Shown piece after piece: positions 16,396 through 23,605 of a DNA stretch of 63,679 nt; within the stretch, counting starts at the first letter, position 1, and each line of letters begins with the position of its first letter. The notes below the pieces were generated by a model. That model did no database searches and had not been told where the DNA came from. It worked only from the letters and a program-made list of their open reading frames with translations. Source of the stretch: a virus; the IMG/VR virus record IMGVR_UViG_3300030102_005966, positions 1 through 63,679 of that record. One strand, 5' to 3'. The position numbers were made by a program, and so were the translations under genes.

Positions 16396-16733
16396 GTATT
16401 GAGAATGATACCGTGACAGGTGGTGAATATCCCTCATGGGATAATCACACTGCAAAGTTATTCAGAGATGCTAAAGCATCTGCTGAACTATTTACTCCAC
16501 CACTTTATAAGTGGATGGAGTATGCTGATGATGATCGTAACCCCCTTGGGGTTACTGATGGTAAGGTTCTTAACCTTACCGAACCCGACCCCGGAGGGGT
16601 CGAAGAGATTGGCTTTGGTATTCCTATGGAATACCAAGATGACACTCCGTCATTTGAAACCCAACCAAAACTTAACCCTGAAGGGTTAAAGAACCTCAAA
16701 GAAAGGACACAAAGTAATGGATACTACGTATAA
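16392..16733 (+). CDS. Unknown small acidic protein
   Basis: A 113-residue acidic protein starting at GTG 16392 (overlap GTGA with the previous stop). The GTG is placed by the AGAAAGGATACAAA motif. No family recognised. Inverted repeats inside include CCCCCTTGGGG-type and GGTATTCCTATGGAATACC-type pairs. Its 3' end overlaps the next gene by 17 bp. Confidence 0.55.
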   Translation: MSIENDTVTGGEYPSWDNHTAKLFRDAKASAELFTPPLYKWMEYADDDRNPLGVTDGKVLNLTEPDPGGVEEIGFGIPMEYQDDTPSFETQPKLNPEGLKNLKERTQSNGYYV

Positions 16734-16932
16734 CGGCTGGAGAAATCGCTCCACTTGGTTAGTTAATGTTTGGTTTAACCCAACATCCTCTGATCTTGAC
16801 TCCATAAAAGAAAGTCTTGATCAAAAGGTAGATGATCTACGTAACTCTAATGATATGCTGGACAACTTCCTCGCTGACCATATCAATTTAGATGAAATTG
16901 ATTGGGAGGAGTTAGCTGAGGCTCTCGCCTAG
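16717..16932 (+). CDS. DUF7249-like small phage protein
   Basis: A 71-residue protein with the N-terminal motif YNGWRNRSTWLVNVWF and an acidic helical rest. The motif is one I recall from a small phage protein family (DUF7249-like), function unknown. A composite hairpin follows the gene. Confidence 0.65.
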   Translation: MDTTYNGWRNRSTWLVNVWFNPTSSDLDSIKESLDQKVDDLRNSNDMLDNFLADHINLDEIDWEELAEALA

Positions 16933-16946
16933 GTGCAGGCGAAAAA

Positions 16947-17028
16947 CACCACCCTCTCGGAAAGGTGGTATAGCATTCTCTAACATAGTGTAGAGAATGC
17001 ATACCTCCTTTCCTTAGAGAGGGGGGTG
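16947..17028 (+). ncRNA. Composite long hairpin between genes
   Basis: One extended fold made of stacked helices: CACC/GGTG plus CCCTCTC/GAGAGGG, GGAAAGG/CCTTTCC, GGTAT/ATACC and an inner 10-bp GCATTCTCTA/TAGAGAATGC with an 8-nt loop. There is no T-tract after it. It may stabilise or cleave the transcript upstream of the AAA+ gene. Confidence 0.6.
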
Positions 17029-17060
17029 AGCAACCGAATTTCAAAACCCCCTTTTGATAA

Positions 17061-17120
17061 CCCGTTTGGATTCACTCCAAACACAACTGCCACTACGGTG
17101 GCTTAGAAAGGACATAGCTT
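17061..17120 (+). promoter_or_regulatory. Two-hairpin leader, copy 4
   Basis: Hairpin 1 is GTTTGGA/TCCAAAC (17064-17082). Hairpin 2 is GCCAC/GTGGC (17089-17102), which differs from GCTACC/GGTAGC on both arms. AGAAAGGA follows at 17105, and the ATG is at 17121. Confidence 0.75.
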
Positions 17121-18251
17121 ATGGCTAAGTCAGAAGTGCCGATAAGAAAGTTATCGGTTTCAGAAGTTGGTGCTATTGCACCACTCACCTATCAGACAAA
17201 CAGATTCTTCTGTTTGCTGGGCAAGGGAGGCAATGGTAAAACTACCATCGCTTCCACCGTGGTAGCTCCGGCTATCGGAGCTACTAGGGCAATGATCCTG
17301 AACTTCTCAGGATCATCTCCGATGGAGGTTCTTGGTTACGGCATCCCCGATGCTTCTACAAGAGACCTTTGGTTCTCTTGTCCTGAGAATCTCCCTACTA
17401 GGGAGAGGATCGGGGATGAGAAAATCCTTCTCGTCCTTGACGAGTTCACTGACTGGGACTTAGCAGTCCAGTCACTGTTCAAGTCTTGCTTCAACCCTGT
17501 TGATGGTGAGGCGAAGATCGGGACTCACGTTCTTGGTAAGAACGTCAAGATCATGGTGACTGGTAACCGTCGCCAAGACGGTTCCAGTAAGTCTTCGGTT
17601 CTGTCTGCTCCACAAGTGGAGAGACAGTTTACTTACATCCTTGAACCCACTCTTGATGAGTGGATTCAGTGGGTAGCCGACGAAGGCTTCGGTGACTCCG
17701 CCATTTTGACATATCTTGATATGGCAAATGGTCTTGAGGGAGTTGACCATTTCAATCCTATGATTGGAACTTGGGAAGGTGCTCCTCATCCATGTCCTAG
17801 GACATGGGATGCCGCTATCCGGTCAGTGTCTTTGACATCTGACCAGAACCTCCAGTCTATCCTTCTTGAAGGATCGGTTGGAATTGAAGCAGGCTCTGCC
17901 TGTATGTCCTTCTTGAATACTGTAGCAACTATGTTGCCAGTATACAAAAGGATTAGGGATGGAGTGGAAGAGATGGCACTCGACTCTAATGGAGTCGAAC
18001 GCTCACCCCAAGACCAGTATGGTCTTGTCCACTGTGCTCTCCGCAATCTCCTGAAGGAGACTGCGTCAGACCCTGAGGCAGCAGTAGTCGAAGACTCTGC
18101 TGGTAATACTGACATCGACTGGTTCGTCGATAGATTCCTTCTTGCTGGCAAGAATGAGATCGGTGAATGGGGCTACTCCGCTACTAAGCGGAATGGAGTT
18201 CCCATCAACAACCACCCTAAGCGTGAGCGTCTCCAAGGATTTGGAGACTAA
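17121..18251 (+). CDS. AAA+ ATPase, MoxR-like
   Basis: A 376-residue protein. Walker A is GKGGNGKT (residues 34-41), Walker B LVLDE (near 104-108), and a sensor-1-like MVTGN ends at N149. These match the AAA+ MoxR/CobS type, which works as a ring chaperone with a VWA partner. Here the VWA protein is encoded at 19370-20953, with one unknown gene between. At least six inverted repeats tile 17139-17316 within the frame, including one over the Walker A codons (17233-17248). The two-hairpin leader precedes it and a composite hairpin follows. The target is unknown; phage remodelling or assembly roles are possible. Confidence 0.8.
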   Translation: MAKSEVPIRKLSVSEVGAIAPLTYQTNRFFCLLGKGGNGKTTIASTVVAPAIGATRAMILNFSGSSPMEVLGYGIPDASTRDLWFSCPENLPTRERIGDEKILLVLDEFTDWDLAVQSLFKSCFNPVDGEAKIGTHVLGKNVKIMVTGNRRQDGSSKSSVLSAPQVERQFTYILEPTLDEWIQWVADEGFGDSAILTYLDMANGLEGVDHFNPMIGTWEGAPHPCPRTWDAAIRSVSLTSDQNLQSILLEGSVGIEAGSACMSFLNTVATMLPVYKRIRDGVEEMALDSNGVERSPQDQYGLVHCALRNLLKETASDPEAAVVEDSAGNTDIDWFVDRFLLAGKNEIGEWGYSATKRNGVPINNHPKRERLQGFGD

Positions 18252-18262
18252 GCGCACTCACA

Positions 18263-18342
18263 CTTCCCTCTTAGGAGGGGGGTTAGTAACTACTCTTTAT
18301 GCAGTAAAGAGTAGTTACACCCCCTCCGTTAAGAGAGGGAAG
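18263..18342 (+). ncRNA. Composite long hairpin between genes
   Basis: Stacked helices: CTTCCCTCTTA/TAAGAG-AGGGAAG (2-nt bulge), GGAGGGGG/CCCCCTCC (18274-18281, 18320-18327) and a 14-bp GTAACTACTCTTTA/TAAAGAGTAGTTAC (18286-18299, 18305-18318) with loop TGCAG. There is no T-tract. Its design matches the one at 16947-17028 with unrelated sequence. Confidence 0.65.
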
Positions 18343-18350
18343 ATAAACAA

Positions 18351-18410
18351 AACCGTTTGGATACAATCCAAACACAACTGCTACCTTTGGTAGCTTAGAA
18401 AGGGTTAGTT
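18351..18410 (+). promoter_or_regulatory. Two-hairpin leader, copy 5
   Basis: GTTTGGAT/ATCCAAAC (18355-18373) and GCTACC/GGTAGC (18380-18394, loop TTT) are followed by AGAAAGGG and the ATG at 18411. Confidence 0.75.
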
Positions 18411-19307
18411 ATGGCTAACACTGTTATCGTCGATGACAAAAAGATCGACACCAAAATGCGAAGCATAGTGAAATGCACTTTCACTGCTTCTTGTCCAGCA
18501 GCTACGGTGGTTCACCGTGTTGCCACTGAGAAAGTCAGTGACATCTACAACTCCAGCGACGAAGTCGCTTGGGTAAAGGTAGCTCCGATTCCCCGTAAGG
18601 GGAGTGTCTACGGTAGCTTAACCTCTGTTATTAACTCTACTGGAGTTAAGATCAGAGACATGGGCTTACCTTGTAAGACCGGAGGGACTTACATCCAGTC
18701 TGCTGATATCGAAGAGGTTATTACCATCTTCGATGAAGGTCAGAAGGAACTTGATCGACTTATCAAAGTCGTTCTTCCGGCTGAGTGGGACGGTATCGTA
18801 GCTAAAGCTACGAAGGATATGGGGGAACTTGCTAAAGCAGTTCCCATCCCAACTGCTGAAGTGTTCGGTTCCAAGTTTGGAATGGACATCATTTGGGAGC
18901 ACAGCCCTCAAGATATTGAGGGGACTGTAATGAAAGGAGTTGCCAACGAAGTTGCGGCTCGGATCAGAGCACAATCAAAGAAGTCCACTAAGGACATGTT
19001 TGTCACTGCTCATGGAGCACCTATTCAGGAAGTCATTACCTTCCTGACTGACACAATCAAACACCTTAGTGGTGGTAAGAGGTTGGGTCAGAAGAGGTTC
19101 GACAATGCCGCTAAAGCGGCTCAGAAGTTAGCGAAGAAAAACATTCTCGATCTCCCTGAGATTGAGAGTGTTATCCAAGCTATGGCTTCGATTGGTGCAA
19201 CCAATCGTGATGACATTGTCACTGACAGTGACAAGGATAAAGTCATCGAGAAAGTGAAACACGCTACCAAGGTAGCGTTGACTGCCAAGGCAGACCTTGG
19301 TCTGTAG
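18411..19307 (+). CDS. Unknown partner gene between AAA+ and VWA
   Basis: A 298-residue protein, mixed N-terminus and helical C-terminal half (about residues 180-298, rich in Lys and Ala). No domain is certain. Phage MoxR-VWA cassettes often carry a helical protein such as DUF3150 in this slot, so a similar adaptor role is a reasonable inference from position only. The frame is full of inverted repeats like its neighbours. Confidence 0.6.
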   Translation: MANTVIVDDKKIDTKMRSIVKCTFTASCPAATVVHRVATEKVSDIYNSSDEVAWVKVAPIPRKGSVYGSLTSVINSTGVKIRDMGLPCKTGGTYIQSADIEEVITIFDEGQKELDRLIKVVLPAEWDGIVAKATKDMGELAKAVPIPTAEVFGSKFGMDIIWEHSPQDIEGTVMKGVANEVAARIRAQSKKSTKDMFVTAHGAPIQEVITFLTDTIKHLSGGKRLGQKRFDNAAKAAQKLAKKNILDLPEIESVIQAMASIGATNRDDIVTDSDKDKVIEKVKHATKVALTAKADLGL

Positions 19308-19314
19308 TTAACCC

Positions 19315-19369
19315 GTTTGGATACAATCCAAACACAACTGCCACCTCCGGTGGCTTAGAAAGGAACACT
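19315..19369 (+). promoter_or_regulatory. Two-hairpin leader, copy 6
   Basis: GTTTGGAT/ATCCAAAC (19315-19333) and GCCACC/GGTGGC (19340-19354, loop TCC). The second stem again differs from copy 1 on both arms with pairing kept. AGAAAGGA follows, and the ATG is at 19370. Confidence 0.75.
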
Positions 19370-20953
19370 ATGAGTGTTGCTGTTAGAGCGAAAGCTCGTG
19401 AAATTCCTAGCTACGTAGTAGCTGGGTCAAAGATATCCGTTCCCATTAATGGGAAGGACATCCTTGCTAGGGCATTGAGAGTAGTCAGAGACTACTGTCC
19501 ACTTGCCTACGGCAAGTTGGTAGCCATGGACTGGTTCGGCACTGACCGAACTGCCTACGGTGCTACCGATGGTAGGAAGCTTTTGCTTAATCCCAAGGGA
19601 TTAGCGAAGCTGGCAGAGACATCCGACCCTGTCGGACTGACTGCCTTCTTGCTTCTCCATGAAGCTTACCATGCTTTGCTTGGTCATGGTCATAGACTGA
19701 AAGGTCTTAACCACGATTTAGCAAATCGTGCCGCTGACTACTCAATCAACTGGTTGATTAGTCAGGAGAACAACAAGTATGATAGGGAACACTTCCCTAT
19801 CATCGAAGGTGCTCTGCTTGATTCTCGCTTTGACAATATGTCAACCATCGAGATATACCGTCAGTTGCTCAAGGAGCAACCCGAACCACCTCAGGGTGAC
19901 AACCCTGAGGGGGGTGGAGGTGGAGAACGGATCAACGTCAACGGCACTCCTAATCCCGAAGGGGATTCGGAGGACGGTGATGGTGACGGAGACACCGAAG
20001 GTGGTAGCACCGAAGGTGAGGACACTGGAAGTGGAAACACCGAAGGTGACGAAGACGGTGAAGGCACTGAAGGTGGAGACACCGAAGGTGACGGCGGGGA
20101 TGACACCGAAGGTGACGACTCCACTAGTGGAGGAGGAGCTGACACCAACCCCGGCAAGCCGAAGTCTGACAGTGAAATTCTCGGAGATGACTTTGCTGGC
20201 AAGGGAGGTCAAGATACCTTCGAGCCGAAGGCTAATCCGAAGGAGAAGAAATCTCAGGAAGAGATTGAGAAGGAGATTGATCAGCACAACGAAAAGGTTG
20301 TGTTGATTGATCGGATGGCTGAATCCTGTGGGATTGGTGGCTCTGCTGGAACACGTTCTGTTGCAGAACAGAACAGTGTTACAAAGAAGCCCTTTGACTG
20401 GGCTTCCTATCTCATCCACTGGATGTCAGCAAGGCTGGATGAAGGTTGGAACAAGATGTTCAACACTCCGATGTATTCCTCTACAGGAATGGTTTGTGCT
20501 GGACGAGAGAGAAAGTCAGCTGGAAAGCTGGTCATCGTCGTAGACGATAGTGGATCTATCTATGATAGACTTCTCAAGTTGTTCTTGCTCTGTGTCCAAG
20601 AAGTCTTGGACGAGATGAAGCCTGAGGTTATACACCTCATTGCTGTAGACAACCACTATCCTACAGAGGATAGACAGTGGGAGTTAAGACCGGGGGACAC
20701 CGTCCCCGACAGACTCCCCAATGGTGGTGGAGGCACTGCTTTTCAGCCAGCATTTGACTGGGTGGAGGACAACTGTCCTGACTGTGATGGTCTTGTCTAC
20801 ATCACTGATGGTCAGAGCTGGGATATCAGTGATATCCGCGAGCCGGACTATCCGGTCTTTTGGTTGAGCTGGTGGCTCAACAAGGATAGCTTCCCCTTTG
20901 GGGACGCTCACCGGATTGATCCATCAATCGCCAGTTACGACCACGGTCGGTAA
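19370..20953 (+). CDS. Metallopeptidase-like/VWA protein (CobT/DUF2201-like)
   Basis: A 527-residue protein. Residues 1-165 are a peptidase-like domain with HEAYH (97-101), a HExxH-type zinc site as in DUF2201 proteins. Residues about 165-265 are a low-complexity Gly/Asp/Glu/Thr linker (repeats of GDTEG). Residues about 370-527 form a VWA-like domain with DDSGS (about 391-395), a MIDAS-type metal site, and GGTAF later. Proteins of this build work with MoxR/CobS ATPases, here at 17121-18251. Hairpins inside include CACGATTT/AAATCGTG (19712-19730), GATAGGGAA/TTCCCTATC (19781-19801) and CTCAGGGT/ACCCTGAG (19890-19909). Confidence 0.8.
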   Translation: MSVAVRAKAREIPSYVVAGSKISVPINGKDILARALRVVRDYCPLAYGKLVAMDWFGTDRTAYGATDGRKLLLNPKGLAKLAETSDPVGLTAFLLLHEAYHALLGHGHRLKGLNHDLANRAADYSINWLISQENNKYDREHFPIIEGALLDSRFDNMSTIEIYRQLLKEQPEPPQGDNPEGGGGGERINVNGTPNPEGDSEDGDGDGDTEGGSTEGEDTGSGNTEGDEDGEGTEGGDTEGDGGDDTEGDDSTSGGGADTNPGKPKSDSEILGDDFAGKGGQDTFEPKANPKEKKSQEEIEKEIDQHNEKVVLIDRMAESCGIGGSAGTRSVAEQNSVTKKPFDWASYLIHWMSARLDEGWNKMFNTPMYSSTGMVCAGRERKSAGKLVIVVDDSGSIYDRLLKLFLLCVQEVLDEMKPEVIHLIAVDNHYPTEDRQWELRPGDTVPDRLPNGGGGTAFQPAFDWVEDNCPDCDGLVYITDGQSWDISDIREPDYPVFWLSWWLNKDSFPFGDAHRIDPSIASYDHGR

Positions 20954-20999
20954 CCAATCGTCCTAAGCATGACATTAAACTGCTTACTTATACTAACCC

Positions 21000-21038
21000 G
21001 TTTGGATATAATCCAAACACAAAACAGAAAGGAAGCCA
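21000..21038 (+). promoter_or_regulatory. Single-hairpin leader, copy 7
   Basis: GTTTGGAT/ATCCAAAC (21000-21018, loop ATA) is followed by CAGAAAGGA and the ATG at 21039. The second hairpin is absent. Confidence 0.7.
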
Positions 21039-21257
21039 ATGGCTTATGAAAAAATAGCGGTTAAGATTAACCGTAGAGATGGAGATGGAGTGTATTACAT
21101 ACAGTCCATAAAGGGATCAGTAACCCTTACGGTTATCATTGATAACCAAGACGAAACGCTGAGAGTAGGTGACGAAGTGTCTGAGAAGGAGGTTGAATAC
21201 CTCGTTGATCGGCATAGGTCTTACTCTGTAACTATAAGCAGTGTGAAAGGAGGTTAA
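21039..21257 (+). CDS. Unknown small protein
   Basis: A 72-residue beta-rich protein (AVKINRRDGDGVYYIQSIKG...). No family recognised. An AAAGGAGG site near its end serves the next gene, whose start is 3 bp after this stop. Confidence 0.55.
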   Translation: MAYEKIAVKINRRDGDGVYYIQSIKGSVTLTVIIDNQDETLRVGDEVSEKEVEYLVDRHRSYSVTISSVKGG

Positions 21258-21260
21258 GTT

Positions 21261-21689
21261 ATGTGGATACATAGTGAAAAAGGATTCCTCTCTATAGTAG
21301 AGTTCATTGGGAGTCCCGATAACTTGCTTGTAAGAGCAAGGTATGACGGAGACATTGAACGTATCTTTGGAGAAGATACTTATGTGATGGCTGGAGCTGG
21401 CTCTGACTATGAATTCCGGGCTGTTGTTCCTAGGGAACAAGTGTCTGCTGTCATTCATAGAATGGTTGACGAAATTAGTTACCCTAATTTTAAAGACCGG
21501 ATGGAGAACGTCCATCGTCGCCAACATTCGGACTACCTAGGTAGTATCCACCCTGCTATCAAACCATCAACTGATATGGTTGAAGTAAAGCAAAATGCTT
21601 TACATAGAGTTTGGGAAGTTATGTTCCAAGCTCAACAAGAAGCTGACGCTTGCATAGACTGGACTAATGTAGTCGAGACTAGTGAGTAA
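21261..21689 (+). CDS. Unknown protein
   Basis: A 142-residue acidic protein beginning MWIHSEKGFLSIVEFIGSPD. The N-terminal half has beta-strand patterns (LLVRARYDGDIERIFG), the C-terminal half is helical. No family assigned. It is coupled to the 72-residue gene before it by an AAAGGAGG site. Confidence 0.55.
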   Translation: MWIHSEKGFLSIVEFIGSPDNLLVRARYDGDIERIFGEDTYVMAGAGSDYEFRAVVPREQVSAVIHRMVDEISYPNFKDRMENVHRRQHSDYLGSIHPAIKPSTDMVEVKQNALHRVWEVMFQAQQEADACIDWTNVVETSE

Positions 21690-21701
21690 ATAAACAAAAC
21701 C

Positions 21702-21755
21702 GTTTGGATACAATCCAAACACAACTGCCACTACGGTGGCTTAGAAAGGATCAAC
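21702..21755 (+). promoter_or_regulatory. Two-hairpin leader, copy 8
   Basis: GTTTGGAT/ATCCAAAC (21702-21720) and GCCAC/GTGGC (21727-21740) are followed by AGAAAGGA and the ATG at 21756. Confidence 0.75.
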
Positions 21756-22295
21756 ATGAAAGATGTTGAAACTAAAGTAGCCGATTACATCGGTAAAAAT
21801 CCTGCATTTAGAATGCAGGTAGCTAAGTTCCTGCTGTCACAGGAACTATTAGAAGAGGGTTATACCCTGAGTTCTTCGGAACCGGAGGTGACCACTCCCC
21901 CCAAACAAGAGAGGGTAAAGAACACGACCACTACTGGTCATGTTCTCTACTGGAGCAACAAACTTCTGAATGACAGAGCAGAGGAAGTTGCTAGGATAAT
22001 TCAGGAACTTGTTCCTGACACCACCCTTGATGGATGCCGTGGTAAAAACACCAACGGTATGAAGTCGGTTGTTCACAACCTGTGGCGAGGCAAGAAAGCA
22101 GTGGATGCTGTTGAACTGGCGTTAGGTGAACCTAACTCCATAAAGTCCCGAAGGACTATTGGAAGACAAACCGCTAGTCGGTTTGTCAATCGCTTCCTAG
22201 TTCCTTACTTCCTCCTTGAGGACAGGGGACACTTCGATAAGGCAGACCCTTCCAAGGGAATGGGTCTTGAGGATTTAATTGCTTCAAACCTGTAG
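21756..22295 (+). CDS. Unknown protein
   Basis: A 179-residue protein. Residues 1-45 are a helical N-terminus, a Pro/Thr linker follows, and the rest is basic and helical (TGHVLYWSNKLLNDRAEEVA...). No domain recognised. The basic C-terminal part suggests nucleic acid or protein binding. It is the last gene with the two-hairpin leader. Confidence 0.55.
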   Translation: MKDVETKVADYIGKNPAFRMQVAKFLLSQELLEEGYTLSSSEPEVTTPPKQERVKNTTTTGHVLYWSNKLLNDRAEEVARIIQELVPDTTLDGCRGKNTNGMKSVVHNLWRGKKAVDAVELALGEPNSIKSRRTIGRQTASRFVNRFLVPYFLLEDRGHFDKADPSKGMGLEDLIASNL

Positions 22296-22312
22296 CAATT
22301 AATCCACACTCC

Positions 22313-22345
22313 ACCCTGTCTCCTCCACACTGGAGGAGGCAGGGT
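22313..22345 (+). repeat. 14-bp hairpin between genes
   Basis: ACCCTG-T-CTCCTCC pairs with GGAGGAG-G-CAGGGT around loop ACACT. The single non-Watson-Crick pair is T with G, which pairs as U-G in plus-strand RNA but not in minus-strand RNA. Confidence 0.65.
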
Positions 22346-22377
22346 ATTAAACAACAAACAAGAAAGGATACAAAACA

Positions 22378-22698
22378 ATGAGTGTTTTGACAAAGACCGT
22401 GAAGACGGAAACAAAAGAACCGCTACCGAGTGTAGCGGAATTATTAGAACTGCTGGAAAACATCAGCAGTCACATGAACGAAGCCAGTAGTTTACTGGGG
22501 GATGTTGAAGGCTATGTCGAAGACGTAGTCGAAGAGGTTAAGGGTATAGACGGGGAGAACAAATCCTATGAGGTAGAGCAGTTGCTCTACGAGAATGTCA
22601 TACTCCAAGCTGATAGCATCAGCATCGACAATGAAATTGGCGAGGTCAATGATATTGTTAATAGCCTCCATAATGATATGGAGGTAGGTGATGAGTGA
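22378..22698 (+). CDS. Unknown acidic coiled-coil protein
   Basis: A 106-residue acidic helical protein (Glu, Val, Asp rich). No family recognised. Inverted repeats inside include CCGCTAC/GTAGCGG (near 22420), ACTGCTG/CAGCAGT, GTAGAGCA/TGCTCTAC and CCTCCAT/ATGGAGG. Its stop overlaps the next start. AGAAAGGATACAAAA precedes the ATG. Confidence 0.55.
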   Translation: MSVLTKTVKTETKEPLPSVAELLELLENISSHMNEASSLLGDVEGYVEDVVEEVKGIDGENKSYEVEQLLYENVILQADSISIDNEIGEVNDIVNSLHNDMEVGDE

Positions 22699-22855
22699 AT
22701 CAACAGAGGACTTCTTAGAAAGGTTTGAGCAATTCTTAATGAAAGAAGTTGGCGAGAACTGGTACTACGAATTCACAATGGAAGAAGACTCAACCTTATA
22801 CTTCAAGGTATTGAATGTGTGGGGTGAGCAGTTCAAGGAGGACAACGATGAGTAG
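22691..22855 (+). CDS. Unknown 54-residue protein
   Basis: ATG at 22691 overlaps the end of the previous gene by 8 bp. The product (MSESTEDFLERFEQFLMKEV...) is acidic with aromatic residues. A GGAGG site near its end leads to the next start. No family recognised. Confidence 0.5.
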   Translation: MSESTEDFLERFEQFLMKEVGENWYYEFTMEEDSTLYFKVLNVWGEQFKEDNDE

Positions 22856-22961
22856 CAAAATAGAAATGATACTTTCGTTGATCACGCTACCCACTATAGG
22901 AATAGTGGGGTTCTTGGTGATGATCATCAAAGAGAAACTAAACAGAAAGGATACAAAGTGA
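22848..22961 (+). CDS. Small single-span membrane protein
   Basis: A 37-residue protein with one hydrophobic segment (about residues 7-26, LSLITLPTIGIVGFLVMII) and a basic tail. The tail NRKDTK is encoded by the ribosome-binding motif of the next gene, as in the gene at 16174-16395. Start and stop overlap both neighbours. Confidence 0.5.
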   Translation: MSSKIEMILSLITLPTIGIVGFLVMIIKEKLNRKDTK

Positions 22962-23287
22962 AGATTATAAATATACTTGTAGGAGATGCAGATCAAGCTA
23001 CCGACATTTGTCGGATGCTTAATCACGCCGAAGCAGTAGGAGAACTCGACTTCTCCTTTGACGTATCAGTAACAGATACTGAATCGGATGAAGATGAAGA
23101 ACCGGAGGTTGTCATGTCATGGGATAGAGAGATGTTCTTTGAGGATGACGAAGTCACCGATGAGGAGTGGGCTGAGTGTTGTGCTAAAGCAAATGGCATG
23201 GACTGCTCCGGAATATGGGAGGATGTGGCTTTTACAATCGAAACTCATCTAAAGGAGATGAGGGAAGCAAAGAAAGGAGATGCCTAA
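22958..23287 (+). CDS. Unknown acidic protein
   Basis: A 109-residue strongly acidic protein, GTG start at 22958 fixed by the AGAAAGGATACAAA motif. The middle has a run of Asp and Glu (DTESDEDEEPEVV), so a DNA mimic is possible but unproven. Inverted repeats inside include CCGACA/TGTCGG and GGAGAA/TTCTCC. Confidence 0.55.
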   Translation: MKIINILVGDADQATDICRMLNHAEAVGELDFSFDVSVTDTESDEDEEPEVVMSWDREMFFEDDEVTDEEWAECCAKANGMDCSGIWEDVAFTIETHLKEMREAKKGDA

Positions 23288-23444
23288 CATCAAGATGTTC
23301 ATCTACAAATCGGGCGACTACTGGAAGATATGTTCTTCCAACAACCCAACCAATGTGATTACTCTTGATGACCCGAAGGGTGCAAAGAGAATTGCTTGGT
23401 GCTTGGGCTGGAAGTTGGTTCGCAAAAAGGAATGGGACTCTTAG
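23280..23444 (+). CDS. Unknown 54-residue protein
   Basis: ATG at 23280, preceded by AAAGGAG, overlapping the previous gene by 8 bp. The product is basic and Trp-rich (MPNIKMFIYKSGDYWKI...). No family recognised. Confidence 0.45.
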   Translation: MPNIKMFIYKSGDYWKICSSNNPTNVITLDDPKGAKRIAWCLGWKLVRKKEWDS

Positions 23445-23590
23445 TCCTGCCAATATATTTAAGACCAGTGGTAGCCCTGCTGGTGCATAGCTTTGTAATG
23501 GCGGATGTCATTACCTATGTGCTGGCGGGGTTACTTATGGTCTATAGAAACTGCATGTTAATGCAACAGCAACAAGATAAAACAAGATAA
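23432..23590 (+). CDS. Possible small membrane protein
   Basis: A start at 23432 gives 52 residues with a hydrophobic region (MGLLVLPIYLRPVVALLVHS) and a second one near VITYVLAGLLMVY, ending in a Gln-rich tail. The ribosome-binding site is poor, so this is less certain than its neighbours. Confidence 0.35.
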   Translation: MGLLVLPIYLRPVVALLVHSFVMADVITYVLAGLLMVYRNCMLMQQQQDKTR

Positions 23591-23605
23591 AAGGAGATAA
23601 TTAAA

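Noticed and set aside
19841-20419. Minus-strand frames opposite the acidic linker of the VWA gene
   Set aside because: Low-complexity Ser/Thr/Pro translations mirror the GDTEG repeat; not genes.
13300-22700. CRISPR array
   Set aside because: Stems are unlike in sequence and spacing is irregular; there is no repeat-spacer order and no cas gene.
13300-22700. Dispersed mobile palindromic (REP- or MITE-like) element
   Set aside because: Nearly all stems are unique; only a few (GCTCTGC, CCCTCCACCCT, leader hairpins) recur, and genes stay intact around them.
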